This document shows, in pieces, positions 8,360-17,023 of a DNA stretch of 38,038 bases. Location: assembly GCA_022842625.1 (NCBI GenBank), contig JALHPG010000023.1:1-38038 (forward strand), given 5' to 3'. The notes under the pieces are model-generated. The model did no database searches. It had not been told where the DNA came from and saw only the letters and a list, made by a program, of their open reading frames with translations. The translations under genes and the position numbers were made by a program. The stretch comes from Bacteroidia bacterium (GTDB taxonomy: Bacteria > Bacteroidota > Bacteroidia > B-17B0 > Aurantibacillaceae). Numbering within the stretch: the stretch's first letter is position 1; each line of letters begins with the position of its first letter.

Positions 8360-9226
8360 TTATTGACCTAAATATTGTTGTAGCAATTTGCTACGGCTGC
8401 TATGGCGTAAACGACGAATAGCTTTTTCTTTTATCTGACGAACACGTTCGCGGGTAAGATCAAATTTATCGCCAATTTCTTCTAAGGTTAAACCATGGTT
8501 TAAGCCAATTCCAAAAAACAACTTAACTACATCGCGTTCTCTTTCAGTTAAAGTACTTAATGCACGATCAATTTCTTTACTTAACGATTCGTTCATTAAA
8601 CCTGTATCAGCTTTTGGCGAGTCTAAGTTTACCAATACATCCAACAAACTGCTTTCTTCACCATTAGCAAAAGGTGCGTCCATACTAACATGGCGACCAC
8701 TTACTTTCATGGTATCAGTAACTTTGTCAATTGGAAGATCTAAAGCATCTGCTAACTCTTCAGCACTTGGCTCACGCTCAAATTCCTGTTCAAGTTTGCT
8801 ATAAGCTTTATTAATTTTATTTAAAGAGCCTACCTGATTTAAAGGTAAACGTACAATACGACTTTGTTCTGCTAAAGCTTGAAGGATACTTTGACGGATC
8901 CACCAAACAGCATAAGAGATAAATTTAAAACCACGTGTTTCATCAAATCTGCGGGCAGCTTTAATTAAACCTAAATTTCCTTCGTTAATTAGATCGGGTA
9001 AACTTAAACCTTGATTTTGATATTGTTTTGCAACTGAAACCACAAAACGTAAGTTAGCACGGGTTAACTTTTCAAGAGCACCTTGATCACCGTCTTTAAT
9101 TTTTTTAGCTAATATAACTTCTTCTTCTGCCGTAATTAATTCTTCACGACCAATTTCTTGAAGGTATTTATCTAGGGATGCGCTTTCGCGATTCGTAATG
9201 GATTTGGTGATTTTTAGTTGTCTCAT
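8360..9226 (-). CDS. rpoD: Primary RNA polymerase sigma factor (sigma-70 family, Bacteroidota type)
   Basis: The protein has 288 residues with region 1.2 ([15 protein letters not shown]), region 2 ([17 protein letters not shown], then [18 protein letters not shown] and the -10 recognition helix [14 protein letters not shown]), region 3, and region 4 with the helix-turn-helix [20 protein letters not shown]. It lacks region 1.1 and the long non-conserved region of E. coli sigma-70. That is normal for the Bacteroidota housekeeping sigma, which reads TTG/TAnnTTTG promoters. The gene is monocistronic: a strong terminator follows it and a 450-base divergent region precedes it. The start is the only ATG that gives the usual [12 protein letters not shown]-terminus. 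Confidence 0.97.
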   Translation of the reverse strand: MRQLKITKSITNRESASLDKYLQEIGREELITAEEEVILAKKIKDGDQGALEKLTRANLRFVVSVAKQYQNQGLSLPDLINEGNLGLIKAARRFDETRGFKFISYAVWWIRQSILQALAEQSRIVRLPLNQVGSLNKINKAYSKLEQEFEREPSAEELADALDLPIDKVTDTMKVSGRHVSMDAPFANGEESSLLDVLVNLDSPKADTGLMNESLSKEIDRALSTLTERERDVVKLFFGIGLNHGLTLEEIGDKFDLTRERVRQIKEKAIRRLRHSSRSKLLQQYLGQ

Positions 9227-9249
9227 GTTTCGGAGTTGGATTAAGATAG

Positions 9250-9281
9250 TAAAGTTATGTAAAAAAGGGCAATTATTTAAA
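9250..9281 (-). promoter_or_regulatory. Candidate promoter of the primary sigma factor gene
   Basis: On the minus strand, TTTA (9278-9281) is followed after 20 bases by TAACTTTA (9250-9257), one mismatch in each box from the Bacteroidota consensus. Initiation would fall about 16 bases before the ATG at 9226. The -33 box is weak, so this is tentative. Confidence 0.3.
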
Positions 9282-9301
9282 GAAATTCTACATTTATAAC
9301 G

Positions 9302-9317
9302 TATTTGTCGACAAATA
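9302..9317. promoter_or_regulatory. 16-bp perfect palindrome upstream of rpoD, possible operator
   Basis: TATTTGTCGACAAATA is a perfect palindrome centred about 83 bases upstream of the rpoD start codon and just upstream of its candidate -33 box. Such sites often bind a homodimeric regulator. No regulator can be assigned. Confidence 0.35.
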
Positions 9318-9676
9318 GTTTCTTTTTTTGTTAAAAATCATTCAAAATTTATAAACTCAGTGTTAAGTTTTTAGGCTAAAAAATTTAGAATGTAAATAAA
9401 TTGCGGTTCAATTATCCGTTTAAAGTTAAAGTGAATTTTAATTTTAGTCCATAAAATGGTTAATTCTATTTTATTATTACTACCAATAATTGGTAAAATA
9501 AAATCAAAAAAACGCTGAGTCCCAATAAAATCAACACTTTTTCAAATCACGTAATTAACAATCCGTTCTTAATAACGCTAAGGTTAATTAACATTATTGT
9601 GTTTAATCATAATGCCTGTGGGAAGTTTTAGGATAGCATTAGTTAATTATTTTTATAAAAATCAAAACACCAATTA

Positions 9677-12037
9677 ATGAACGCAGAAAGTTTAAAAACA
9701 GAATTACAGCAAGTTTTAGAGAACGATTTAGTATTGAGAAAGGAATTTAATGAGCTAAAACGTTCTTTAAGCGATTATCGTAACCAGCTGATCATGCGCG
9801 ATGAAGACTGCAAAAGACTTCAGGTAACCATTGATGTTTTAAACACCAAATTGGTGGTGATGGAGCGCGATAACAACAATTATAAAGGAGAATTAGCTTC
9901 ATTTAAAGAACTTCGCGGTTCTATAAAAGATCAATTGCACGCCAAACAAGAAGAAATTGAGCAACGTTTAGCTGAAATTGAAAGTTTAAAAAGCGATCTA
10001 AATTCTATTTCAGCAGATTATGAATTAAAAATTGAAGGAATTAAAGCTGAAGCAAGTGCAAATTTAGAATCTGTTAAACAAGAATACAAAACTCAAATAG
10101 AAGAACTAAGATCTAATTCTTATTACAAAGAATCCGGCATTAAAGAAGAGTTTGAGAACAGAGTAAATGAATTGACTACAAGTTGGGCAGATAAAGAGCA
10201 AGCATTATCTATCAATCATCAAGAAGAAATTGTAAGCATAAAACAATCATACGAACAACAAATTACTTTTTTAAAGAACGATTATAATTCGCAGATCTCT
10301 AATTTATCATCTAGCAGCCAAAACGAAATATCTTCTTTAAAGAATTCAAGTCAGCATGCTTTAGAAAATCTTGAAATTAATTATAATCAAAAAATTGAAG
10401 GCTTAGAATTTTCTTATAAAACTGAGATCTCTGGTTTAAAATTAGAGTTAGAAGAGCAACGCAATTCATTAACTCAAGAATTCAATTCTAAAATTTCTAA
10501 TTTAACTTCAGAATTTTCTGAAAAAGAAAGCGCATTAATTGCCGGATACGAGCAACAGATAGAGGAATTAAGAGCAACAACCAATTCTTCATCTGAAGAG
10601 TTAACCGCTTCTTTCCAAAACCAGATCAGTACTTTAAGAACAGAACACGAAACGTTTGTTAACGAACTAACAAGTTCACATTCTTCTCAAATTAACGTAT
10701 TAACAAGTGGTTATGATGAGAAAATAGAAGGCTTAATAAACGGTTACGAAGAAAAATTATCAAATGTTTTAATTCACTCAAACGCACAAAACACGCGCTT
10801 AACCGACGAATTAACAAAGGCGCAACTAGATAACGATCAGGCTAACGAAAAAATAAGAGAATTAGTTATTCATATCGATTCTCAAAATTCTGAGTTTGAA
10901 AACTTAACTGCAGAGTTAACTAATTTCCAAATTCAATTAAGATCTGAAGCCGAGAAATTTTTAAATCTTACAAATGAATTTGATGTGTTTAAACAAAACT
11001 CATCATTATCAAATAGTGAGCATGTTAACGAACTTAATTCACAGATAGAAAATTTAAATTCAGAGTTAGGTAACTTAAATTCTTTATTTGAAACAACTAC
11101 TAATACACTTGGTGAAACTGAAATTACTTTAGAGTTAAAGAATCAGGAATTAGAAAATGCTTCTATACAAATTGAAAGTTTAAATTCACAGATCAGTTCT
11201 TTAGAAAGTTCTATTTCATTAAAAGAAATTGAATTAGAAGGATTTAAATCTGATCTTGAAAGTTCTGTAAAACAACAAATTTTAGATAAAGAAATTGAGT
11301 TCCAAAAATTACTGGTAGAAAACAGCAGTTTAATTTGTGACATCGATGCTGCTCAGGATAAAGTGGAGGCTCAGGAAGCTGAGTTAGCTTTAATTAAAGC
11401 AGAGTTAGAAGAAATTAAAACATTAAGTGCTGCGAAGGTTGACGAGTTTAAAGAGATCTTGTCTGAAAAGAATTTTACAATTACTAATCTTGAAGGACAA
11501 AATGCAGGTTTAACGCAAGAGATTTCTCAGTTAAAGAGCGAAGTTTCTGAATTACAAGCAGGTTTTGATACATTAAATTCAGAAAAATTAGACCTTTTAA
11601 CTCAATTAACTGGCTTACAATCAAGCATTTCTGATCTGAATTCAACAGTTGCTTCATTAAATGATAAAATTGCTTCTTATGAATCAGAAATTCAATCGTT
11701 ATCTTCTAGCACAGCGGTTTCTGCGAGTGTTGAAGAGCAAGATGCCTTTATTGACCGCTTATTCAAGCAAATAGATGGCTTGAATGATGAGCGCCTAGTG
11801 CTTTTGGATGAAAAAGAACAAATGGCTACCCAATTGTTAAAAATGAACGATGTTATTGGTGAACTTTCTCAAAATATTGAAAGTCAGAGTATTGATGTGA
11901 CGGACTTGAATAATCACAGAAAAAATATTATCTTAGCCAATAATTCAGGTGAGAAGAGTGAAAAGTCTCAAATGAAAAAACAAATAAACGATTTGGTGCG
12001 TGAAATTGATAAGTGCATTACGTTATTAAGTGCTTAA
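9677..12037 (+). CDS. Giant coiled-coil protein next to zapA, possible divisome component
   Basis: The protein has 786 residues, is almost entirely coiled coil, and has no signal peptide or transmembrane segment, so it is probably cytoplasmic. Residues 1-100 are a mixed coiled coil (RDEDCKRLQVTIDVL). Residues 104-378 are 25 uninterrupted 11-residue units. Residues of about 380-690 switch to heptads rich in Asn, Ser, Leu and Glu. The last 100 residues include LFKQIDGLNDERLVLLDEK and end in QINDLVREIDKCITLLSA. From memory, that ending resembles the short (about 100-residue) ZapB-like coiled-coil proteins encoded just before zapA in many Bacteroidota. The zapA start lies 18 bases downstream. A role in organising the FtsZ ring with ZapA is inferred from the tail and the neighbour, not shown. 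Low-complexity coiled coils also match unrelated proteins, so similarity searches will be noisy. Confidence 0.6.
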   Translation: MNAESLKTELQQVLENDLVLRKEFNELKRSLSDYRNQLIMRDEDCKRLQVTIDVLNTKLVVMERDNNNYKGELASFKELRGSIKDQLHAKQEEIEQRLAEIESLKSDLNSISADYELKIEGIKAEASANLESVKQEYKTQIEELRSNSYYKESGIKEEFENRVNELTTSWADKEQALSINHQEEIVSIKQSYEQQITFLKNDYNSQISNLSSSSQNEISSLKNSSQHALENLEINYNQKIEGLEFSYKTEISGLKLELEEQRNSLTQEFNSKISNLTSEFSEKESALIAGYEQQIEELRATTNSSSEELTASFQNQISTLRTEHETFVNELTSSHSSQINVLTSGYDEKIEGLINGYEEKLSNVLIHSNAQNTRLTDELTKAQLDNDQANEKIRELVIHIDSQNSEFENLTAELTNFQIQLRSEAEKFLNLTNEFDVFKQNSSLSNSEHVNELNSQIENLNSELGNLNSLFETTTNTLGETEITLELKNQELENASIQIESLNSQISSLESSISLKEIELEGFKSDLESSVKQQILDKEIEFQKLLVENSSLICDIDAAQDKVEAQEAELALIKAELEEIKTLSAAKVDEFKEILSEKNFTITNLEGQNAGLTQEISQLKSEVSELQAGFDTLNSEKLDLLTQLTGLQSSISDLNSTVASLNDKIASYESEIQSLSSSTAVSASVEEQDAFIDRLFKQIDGLNDERLVLLDEKEQMATQLLKMNDVIGELSQNIESQSIDVTDLNNHRKNIILANNSGEKSEKSQMKKQINDLVREIDKCITLLSA
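9986..10810 (+). repeat. 25 tandem 33-base units encoding 11-residue (hendecad) coiled-coil repeats
   Basis: Reading residues 104-378 in blocks of 11 gives a constant pattern: position 1 is often Tyr, Phe, His or Ser, position 5 usually Ile or Leu, and position 8 almost always Leu, Ile or Val. Examples are YEQQITFLKND, YNSQISNLSSS, YNQKIEGLEFS, FNSKISNLTSE and YDEKIEGLING. No insertion or deletion breaks the phase over 275 residues. The DNA copies have diverged, so this is an old protein repeat rather than a recent tandem DNA array. Confidence 0.85.
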
Positions 12038-12055
12038 TGTTAACGCCCTCTTTAA

Positions 12056-12364
12056 ATGAGCGAAGTAAATATAAAAGTTGAAATTGCAGGAAGTGTTTTT
12101 CCTTTAAAGGTAAACGCCGATGACGAGCAAAATATTAAAGAGGCTGTTGATCTAATAAATACAAAAATTGCAGAGTTCGAAAAAAACTACGCAATTAAAG
12201 ATAGAAAAGATGTGTTGACCATGGTAATGTTGCAATTAGTAGCAGAGCTGTACAAAAGAGCCAACACCGCGGAGGGGGAATTAAGTCATTTAAAACAATT
12301 ATTTTCAAATGTTGAAGATATGTTACAACAGCATATTAGAGATATTAAAAATATTAACGAATAA
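12056..12364 (+). CDS. zapA: Cell division protein ZapA
   Basis: This 102-residue protein matches the ZapA family. The N-terminal beta segment VNIKVEIAGSVFPLKVNADD is followed by helix EQNIKEAVDLINTKIAEF and a long C-terminal coiled coil through VLTMVMLQLVAELYKRA. ZapA binds FtsZ and promotes protofilament bundling at the division ring in the cytoplasm. It starts 18 bases after the coiled-coil gene and is probably co-transcribed with it, as ZapA and its coiled-coil partner commonly are in this phylum. Two hairpins follow the stop codon, the second a strong terminator, so RNase Y downstream is probably expressed separately. Confidence 0.9.
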   Translation: MSEVNIKVEIAGSVFPLKVNADDEQNIKEAVDLINTKIAEFEKNYAIKDRKDVLTMVMLQLVAELYKRANTAEGELSHLKQLFSNVEDMLQQHIRDIKNINE

Positions 12365-12388
12365 GTAAACGAAGGTTTACCAACTTAC

Positions 12389-12436
12389 ACGCACAAAATT
12401 TGAGATTTATCTTTGAATTTTGTGCGTTTTTATTTT
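12389..12436 (+). terminator. Rho-independent terminator after zapA
   Basis: ACGCACAAAATT (12389-12400) and AATTTTGTGCGT (12416-12427) form a perfect 12-bp stem with a 15-base loop, followed by TTTTATTTT. A smaller hairpin, GTAAAC-GAAG-GTTTAC (12365-12380), sits immediately after the zapA stop codon. Confidence 0.88.
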
Positions 12437-12468
12437 AGTGAATTTGAAGTATAAATAATCAGCATATA

Positions 12469-12530
12469 CTGTCATGCTGGACGAAGGAAGCCTCTTTAAA
12501 TGCAGATCCCTCCAATCGTCGGAATGACAG
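12469..12530. repeat. Short GTCAT-ended inverted-repeat element upstream of RNase Y
   Basis: CTGTCAT (12469-12475) and ATGACAG (12524-12530) are perfect 7-bp terminal inverted repeats around a 48-base core (GCTGGACGAAGGAAGC...). This looks like the interspersed REP-like sequences of many Bacteroidota genomes. An in-frame ATG at 12500 lies inside it and would add 18 unrelated residues to RNase Y, which is why the later ATG is preferred. The transcript leader of RNase Y may fold here. Confidence 0.6.
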
Positions 12531-12553
12531 ATAATTTAAAAAAAGAAGGAAAG

Positions 12554-14104
12554 ATGGATATAGTAACAATAATGATCATAGTAGGTGCCTTAATTCTAGG
12601 CATCGTGGCAGGATTTATATTAGCGGGAAGCAAAATAAACGCAAGTGCACAAAAAGAAAAAGAAAATTTAATTAAGGAAGCCGAGGTAAAAGCAGAGTCG
12701 GTAAAACAGGAAAAAATATTACAGGCTAAAGAAAAATTCCTTCAGTTAAAATCAGAGCACGATAAATCTATTCAGGAAAAAAATGCCACAATTTTACAAA
12801 CCGAAAATAAGATCAAACAAAAAGAAGGCGAGATCAATAAAAAGATAGAAGATCTTAATCGTAAAGATAAAGAAGCTGAAACTTTAAAAAATCAGGCTAA
12901 CCAGCAAATTGATCTTTACAAGCACCGTTTAGAAGAAGTTGAAAAAGGTCACCGCAAACAAGTAGAAATGCTTGAAAAAATTAGCGGATTAAAAGCCGAT
13001 GATGCAAAATTACAATTAGTAGAATCTATAAAAGCAGAAGCTAAAACCCAATCAATGTCTTACGTTAAAGATATTATGGATGAAGCAAAATTAACTGCTA
13101 ATAAAGAAGCTAAAAAAATAGTATTACAAACCATTCAACGTGTGGCTACAGAAACTGCAATTGAAAACTCTATTTCAGTTTTTCATATTGAAGGTGATGA
13201 AACTAAAGGACGTATTATTGGTCGTGAAGGTCGTAACATCCGTGCCTTAGAAGCTGCAACCGGTGTTGAGATCATTGTAGACGATACCCCTGATGCAATT
13301 ACATTATCTTGTTTTGATTCTATCAGAAGAGAAATTTGTCGTTTAGCATTACACCAATTAGTAACGGATGGTCGTATTCACCCGGCACGTATTGAAGAGG
13401 TAGTTGAGAAAACTAAAAAAATGTTAGAGGAAGAAATTATCGAAACAGGAAAACGTACTTGTATCGATTTGGGTATTCATGGTTTACATCCGGAGTTAAT
13501 TCGTATGGTTGGTCGTATGAAATACCGTTCGTCTTACGGACAAAATTTATTACAACACAGTAGAGAGGTTGCTAACCTTTGTGCGGTTATGGCAAGCGAA
13601 ATGGGCTTAAATCCTAAGGTTGCTAAACGTGCTGGTTTATTACATGATATTGGTAAAGTACCCGATAACGAACCTGAATTGCCTCACGCTTTATTAGGTA
13701 TGAAGTTGGCTGAGCAATACAAAGAGAAACCGGAAGTTGTAAATGCTATTGGAGCTCACCACGATGAAATTGAAATGAATACCTTATACGCACCGATCAT
13801 TCAGGTGTGTGATGCAATTAGCGGTGCTCGCCCGGGTGCACGTAGAGAAATTGCTGAGCAATACATGAAGCGTTTAAAAGATCTTGAGGCTTTAGCTTTA
13901 AGTTATGATGGAGTAGAGAAGACCTACGCTATTCAGGCGGGACGTGAAGTGCGTGTGATCGTATCGAGTGAAAAAGTGACTGATGGAAGAGCAGAAGAAT
14001 TAGCATTTGAAATTTCTCAACGCATTCAAACAGAAATGACTTATCCCGGACAAGTTAAGGTAACTGTTATCAGAGAAACCAGAGCAACCGGTTACGCAAA
14101 ATAA
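12554..14104 (+). CDS. rny: Ribonuclease Y
   Basis: RNase Y is a membrane-anchored endoribonuclease that initiates mRNA decay. From the ATG at 12554 it has 516 residues, the usual family length. It has an N-terminal membrane anchor ([19 protein letters not shown]), a long coiled coil to about residue 185, a KH domain with [19 protein letters not shown], and an HD domain with HSREVANL and the metal-binding LLHDIGKV followed by GAHHDEIE. The start at 12554 follows a Shine-Dalgarno-like GAAGGAAAG, which is rare in this window, and puts the anchor at the N-terminus. The longer frame from 12500 begins inside a repeat element. The gene stands alone between the zapA terminator and its own terminator at 14161. 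Confidence 0.96.
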   Translation: MDIVTIMIIVGALILGIVAGFILAGSKINASAQKEKENLIKEAEVKAESVKQEKILQAKEKFLQLKSEHDKSIQEKNATILQTENKIKQKEGEINKKIEDLNRKDKEAETLKNQANQQIDLYKHRLEEVEKGHRKQVEMLEKISGLKADDAKLQLVESIKAEAKTQSMSYVKDIMDEAKLTANKEAKKIVLQTIQRVATETAIENSISVFHIEGDETKGRIIGREGRNIRALEAATGVEIIVDDTPDAITLSCFDSIRREICRLALHQLVTDGRIHPARIEEVVEKTKKMLEEEIIETGKRTCIDLGIHGLHPELIRMVGRMKYRSSYGQNLLQHSREVANLCAVMASEMGLNPKVAKRAGLLHDIGKVPDNEPELPHALLGMKLAEQYKEKPEVVNAIGAHHDEIEMNTLYAPIIQVCDAISGARPGARREIAEQYMKRLKDLEALALSYDGVEKTYAIQAGREVRVIVSSEKVTDGRAEELAFEISQRIQTEMTYPGQVKVTVIRETRATGYAK

Positions 14105-14116
14105 TTGATTGCTTTT

Positions 14117-14135
14117 CCCCCTTTCTTAAAGGGGG
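14117..14135. repeat. C/G-rich hairpin repeat after RNase Y
   Basis: CCCCCTTT-CTT-AAAGGGGG is a perfect 8-bp stem, followed by TTAGGGGGATT. This is the form of a short interspersed repeat found between genes in many bacteria. It lies 12 bases after the rny stop codon, in front of the real terminator. Confidence 0.5.
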
Positions 14136-14160
14136 TTAGGGGGATTAAAACTTATAATTC

Positions 14161-14200
14161 AATCGCCATTTTGATCTTTCAAAATGGCGATTTTGTTTTA
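14161..14200 (+). terminator. Rho-independent terminator of RNase Y
   Basis: AATCGCCATTTTGA (14161-14174) and TCAAAATGGCGATT (14179-14192) form a perfect 14-bp stem with a TCTT loop, followed by TTGTTTTA. Confidence 0.88.
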
Positions 14201-14213
14201 GTAAATATACGGT

Positions 14214-14340
14214 CGTCATTGCAGCTTCTATAAAATAATTTCCGTCACTCTGAACTTGATTCATCCCGATGGTTATCGGGATCAGTTCTTTTACTGATAT
14301 TATTTTAGTGCTGAGATTCCGGGTCAAGCCCGGAATGACG
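14214..14340. repeat. Composite GTCAT-ended repeat element with two internal hairpins
   Basis: The ends are CGTCATT (14214-14220) and AATGACG (14334-14340), perfect 7-bp inverted repeats. Inside are ATCCCGAT-GGTT-ATCGGGAT and ATTCCGGG-TCAAG-CCCGGAAT, both perfect 8-bp stems. The second is a sequence style widely scattered in bacterial genomes. A 60-codon minus-strand frame crossing it is not a gene. Confidence 0.65.
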
Positions 14341-14435
14341 ATTTATGTTTTTTGCGCCCAAAAATATTATCTATAGCAAAAATTCATTAAAAAAATTATC
14401 GTTTTCATAAAATTTCTTTAAGTCAAGTTGAGTAT

Positions 14436-14609
14436 TCATAATTTATTAAATAATAAAAGTAGACCTACAACAACAAGAAAGAAACCTAGAATTATCCCAG
14501 TAAGCTTATTTCCTAAACCAATAGTTCCTGGTTTATATTTTACTTTTATTGAATAATAAAATAAAACTAATCCTATCAATACACAAAATATACCACCTAA
14601 AATTTTCAT
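14436..14609 (-). CDS. 57-residue membrane protein with two transmembrane helices, function unknown
   Basis: An ATG at 14609 opens a 57-residue frame starting MKILGGIFCVLIGLVLFYYS and ending VVVGLLLLFNKL. Two hydrophobic segments (about residues 4-20 and 37-54) are separated by a short charged loop with GTIGLGNKLTG, giving a hairpin membrane topology. Glycines repeat in both helices. Codon use matches neighbouring genes. The stop overlaps the ATG of a 22-codon frame (14371-14439) with no recognisable content, possibly the remnant of a second gene. The gene is 157 bases downstream of the eight-gene operon and could be a separate unit. I do not recognise a family. Confidence 0.5.
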   Translation of the reverse strand: MKILGGIFCVLIGLVLFYYSIKVKYKPGTIGLGNKLTGIILGFFLVVVGLLLLFNKL

Positions 14610-14742
14610 ATATTAAATTCAAAAAACAATAAATTAATCGTTTTTTATTGGGACAGTCCTTTTATCTAGCCTAACTAAATTTTTCAGGTTATGATCTATT
14701 TTTACAGAAGCCTTCTAAATGAAAATTTATTTTTTTAATACT

Positions 14743-15831
<1,089 letters not shown>

Positions 15832-15843
15832 AATAGTATGCGC

Positions 15844-17019
15844 TTATCTTCTAAACTCTTTAGTTAGATTAAATACCGAAGTAAGAATTTCTTTTTCAGT
15901 AGTATTAAATTTTAAACTTCTGCGTTCAAAAACTTTTTCGGCAGTTTCAAATAATTTTTCTAAGCGGTAAGTTTCAAATCCTTCGCTACCGCCCCAACTA
16001 AAGCTTGGTATGTGCGTATCAGGAAAACCTCCTCCATAAATATTTGCAGCAACACCAACAACAGTACCGGTATTAAACATGGTGTTAATTCCGGATTTAG
16101 AGTGATCGCCCATTATTAAACCGCAAAATTGCAAACCGCTATCGATCATTTTAGTTTGAGCGTAGTTAAATAATTTTACGTTTCCGTAATTGTTCTTTAA
16201 GTTACTGTTGTTCGTGTCTGCTCCTAAATTGCACCATTCGGCAATTACTGAGTTGCCTAAAAAACCATCGTGTGCTTTGTTTGTATAGCCAAAAATAACA
16301 CTGTTGTTTACTTCGCCACCCACTTTGCAATGCGGACCAATAGTTGTTGGGCCGTAAACTTTTGTGCTTAGTTTTAATGCGCTGTGTTCGCCTAAAGCAA
16401 ACGGGCCGCGCACTACAGAACCTTCCATTATTTCGGCATCTTTAGCTAAATAAATTGGTCCGGCTGTGGTATTTAAAATACACGCTTCGGCTTTTGCACC
16501 TTCTTCTAAAAACACTAAGTTTTTATCGCCAATAACAGTAACAGAATTACTTAAAGCTTGCGAGCGTTTATTTTTAGTTAATAATTCAAAATCTAATTTT
16601 AGTGCATCGCCGTTTTTTTGAAAAACATCCCAAACGTTTTTCACGAATAAAATTTCACCGCTAAATTCAATTTTTTCAATAGAATGGATAGCGTTTAGAT
16701 CTTTAGACGCGCCAACAAGGGCAAGTATTACATTGTTTTTTAAAAGAACCTGCTGAGGTTTTAGTTTTTTTATTTCACTAATTAAAGCTGCATTAGGACA
16801 TAAACTAGCATTAATAAACAAAGAGTTTACTTCTTCTTTTAATTTATATTTATGGTTTAAATAACTTTTGGTTAAATAACTGCAAACGGTATTTAGTTCA
16901 AGATCCCATTTTTCTTTAATGGTTAAAATGCCAATTCTAATTTCAGAAACAGGACGGGTATAAGTTAAAGGTAAAAGATTTTTCCAGGATTGCTCTTGGT
17001 CAAACAGAATAACGTTCAT
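15844..17019 (-). CDS. GlmU-like putative sugar-nucleotidyltransferase/acetyltransferase (alternative Bacteroidota form)
   Basis: The protein has 391 residues. The N-terminal half starts MNVILFDQEQSWKNLLPLTY followed by TRPVSEIRIGI, characteristic of the alternative GlmU family of Bacteroidota, and lacks the GxGTRM loop of classical nucleotidyltransferases. The C-terminal part (about 180-345) is a left-handed beta-helix with hexapeptide repeats (EGSVVRGPFALGEHS, TIGPHCKVGGEVNNSVIFGY). The family is thought to make UDP-N-acetylglucosamine from glucosamine-1-phosphate for peptidoglycan and lipopolysaccharide; activity is inferred from family membership. It lies 4 bases after the OmpA-family gene and 12 bases before the nuclease gene, so a cell-wall precursor enzyme travels with the surface operon. 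Confidence 0.88.
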   Translation of the reverse strand: MNVILFDQEQSWKNLLPLTYTRPVSEIRIGILTIKEKWDLELNTVCSYLTKSYLNHKYKLKEEVNSLFINASLCPNAALISEIKKLKPQQVLLKNNVILALVGASKDLNAIHSIEKIEFSGEILFVKNVWDVFQKNGDALKLDFELLTKNKRSQALSNSVTVIGDKNLVFLEEGAKAEACILNTTAGPIYLAKDAEIMEGSVVRGPFALGEHSALKLSTKVYGPTTIGPHCKVGGEVNNSVIFGYTNKAHDGFLGNSVIAEWCNLGADTNNSNLKNNYGNVKLFNYAQTKMIDSGLQFCGLIMGDHSKSGINTMFNTGTVVGVAANIYGGGFPDTHIPSFSWGGSEGFETYRLEKLFETAEKVFERRSLKFNTTEKEILTSVFNLTKEFRR

Positions 17020-17023
17020 AGGA

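Larger units (their letters stand above)
9227..9676. other. 450-base gene-free divergent region between rpoD and the coiled-coil gene
   Basis: I see no convincing reading frame. The region is very AT-rich and holds several symmetric sites: a 16-bp perfect palindrome (9302-9317), TACCAAT-A-ATTGGTA (9481-9495) embedded in a longer imperfect hairpin of A/T sequence, and GTTAATTAAC (9583-9592). Both flanking genes must be transcribed from here. No clear promoter could be assigned to the plus-strand gene; TATTTTTA about 25 bases upstream of its ATG is the best -7 box but has no matching -33 box. Confidence 0.5.

Noticed and set aside
12365..12468. 6S RNA gene downstream of zapA
   Set aside because: 6S RNA follows zapA in some bacteria, but here only two short hairpins and an AT-rich stretch are seen, without a long bulged stem.
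12500..12553. Upstream start for RNase Y
   Set aside because: It lies in a repeat element, lacks a ribosome binding site and would bury the membrane anchor behind 18 unrelated residues.
14145..14327. 60-codon minus-strand frame across the repeats after RNase Y
   Set aside because: It consists of terminator and REP-like sequence with no protein-like features.
14371..14439. 22-codon frame overlapping the end of the 57-residue gene
   Set aside because: Too short and featureless to call a gene; kept only as a possible remnant.
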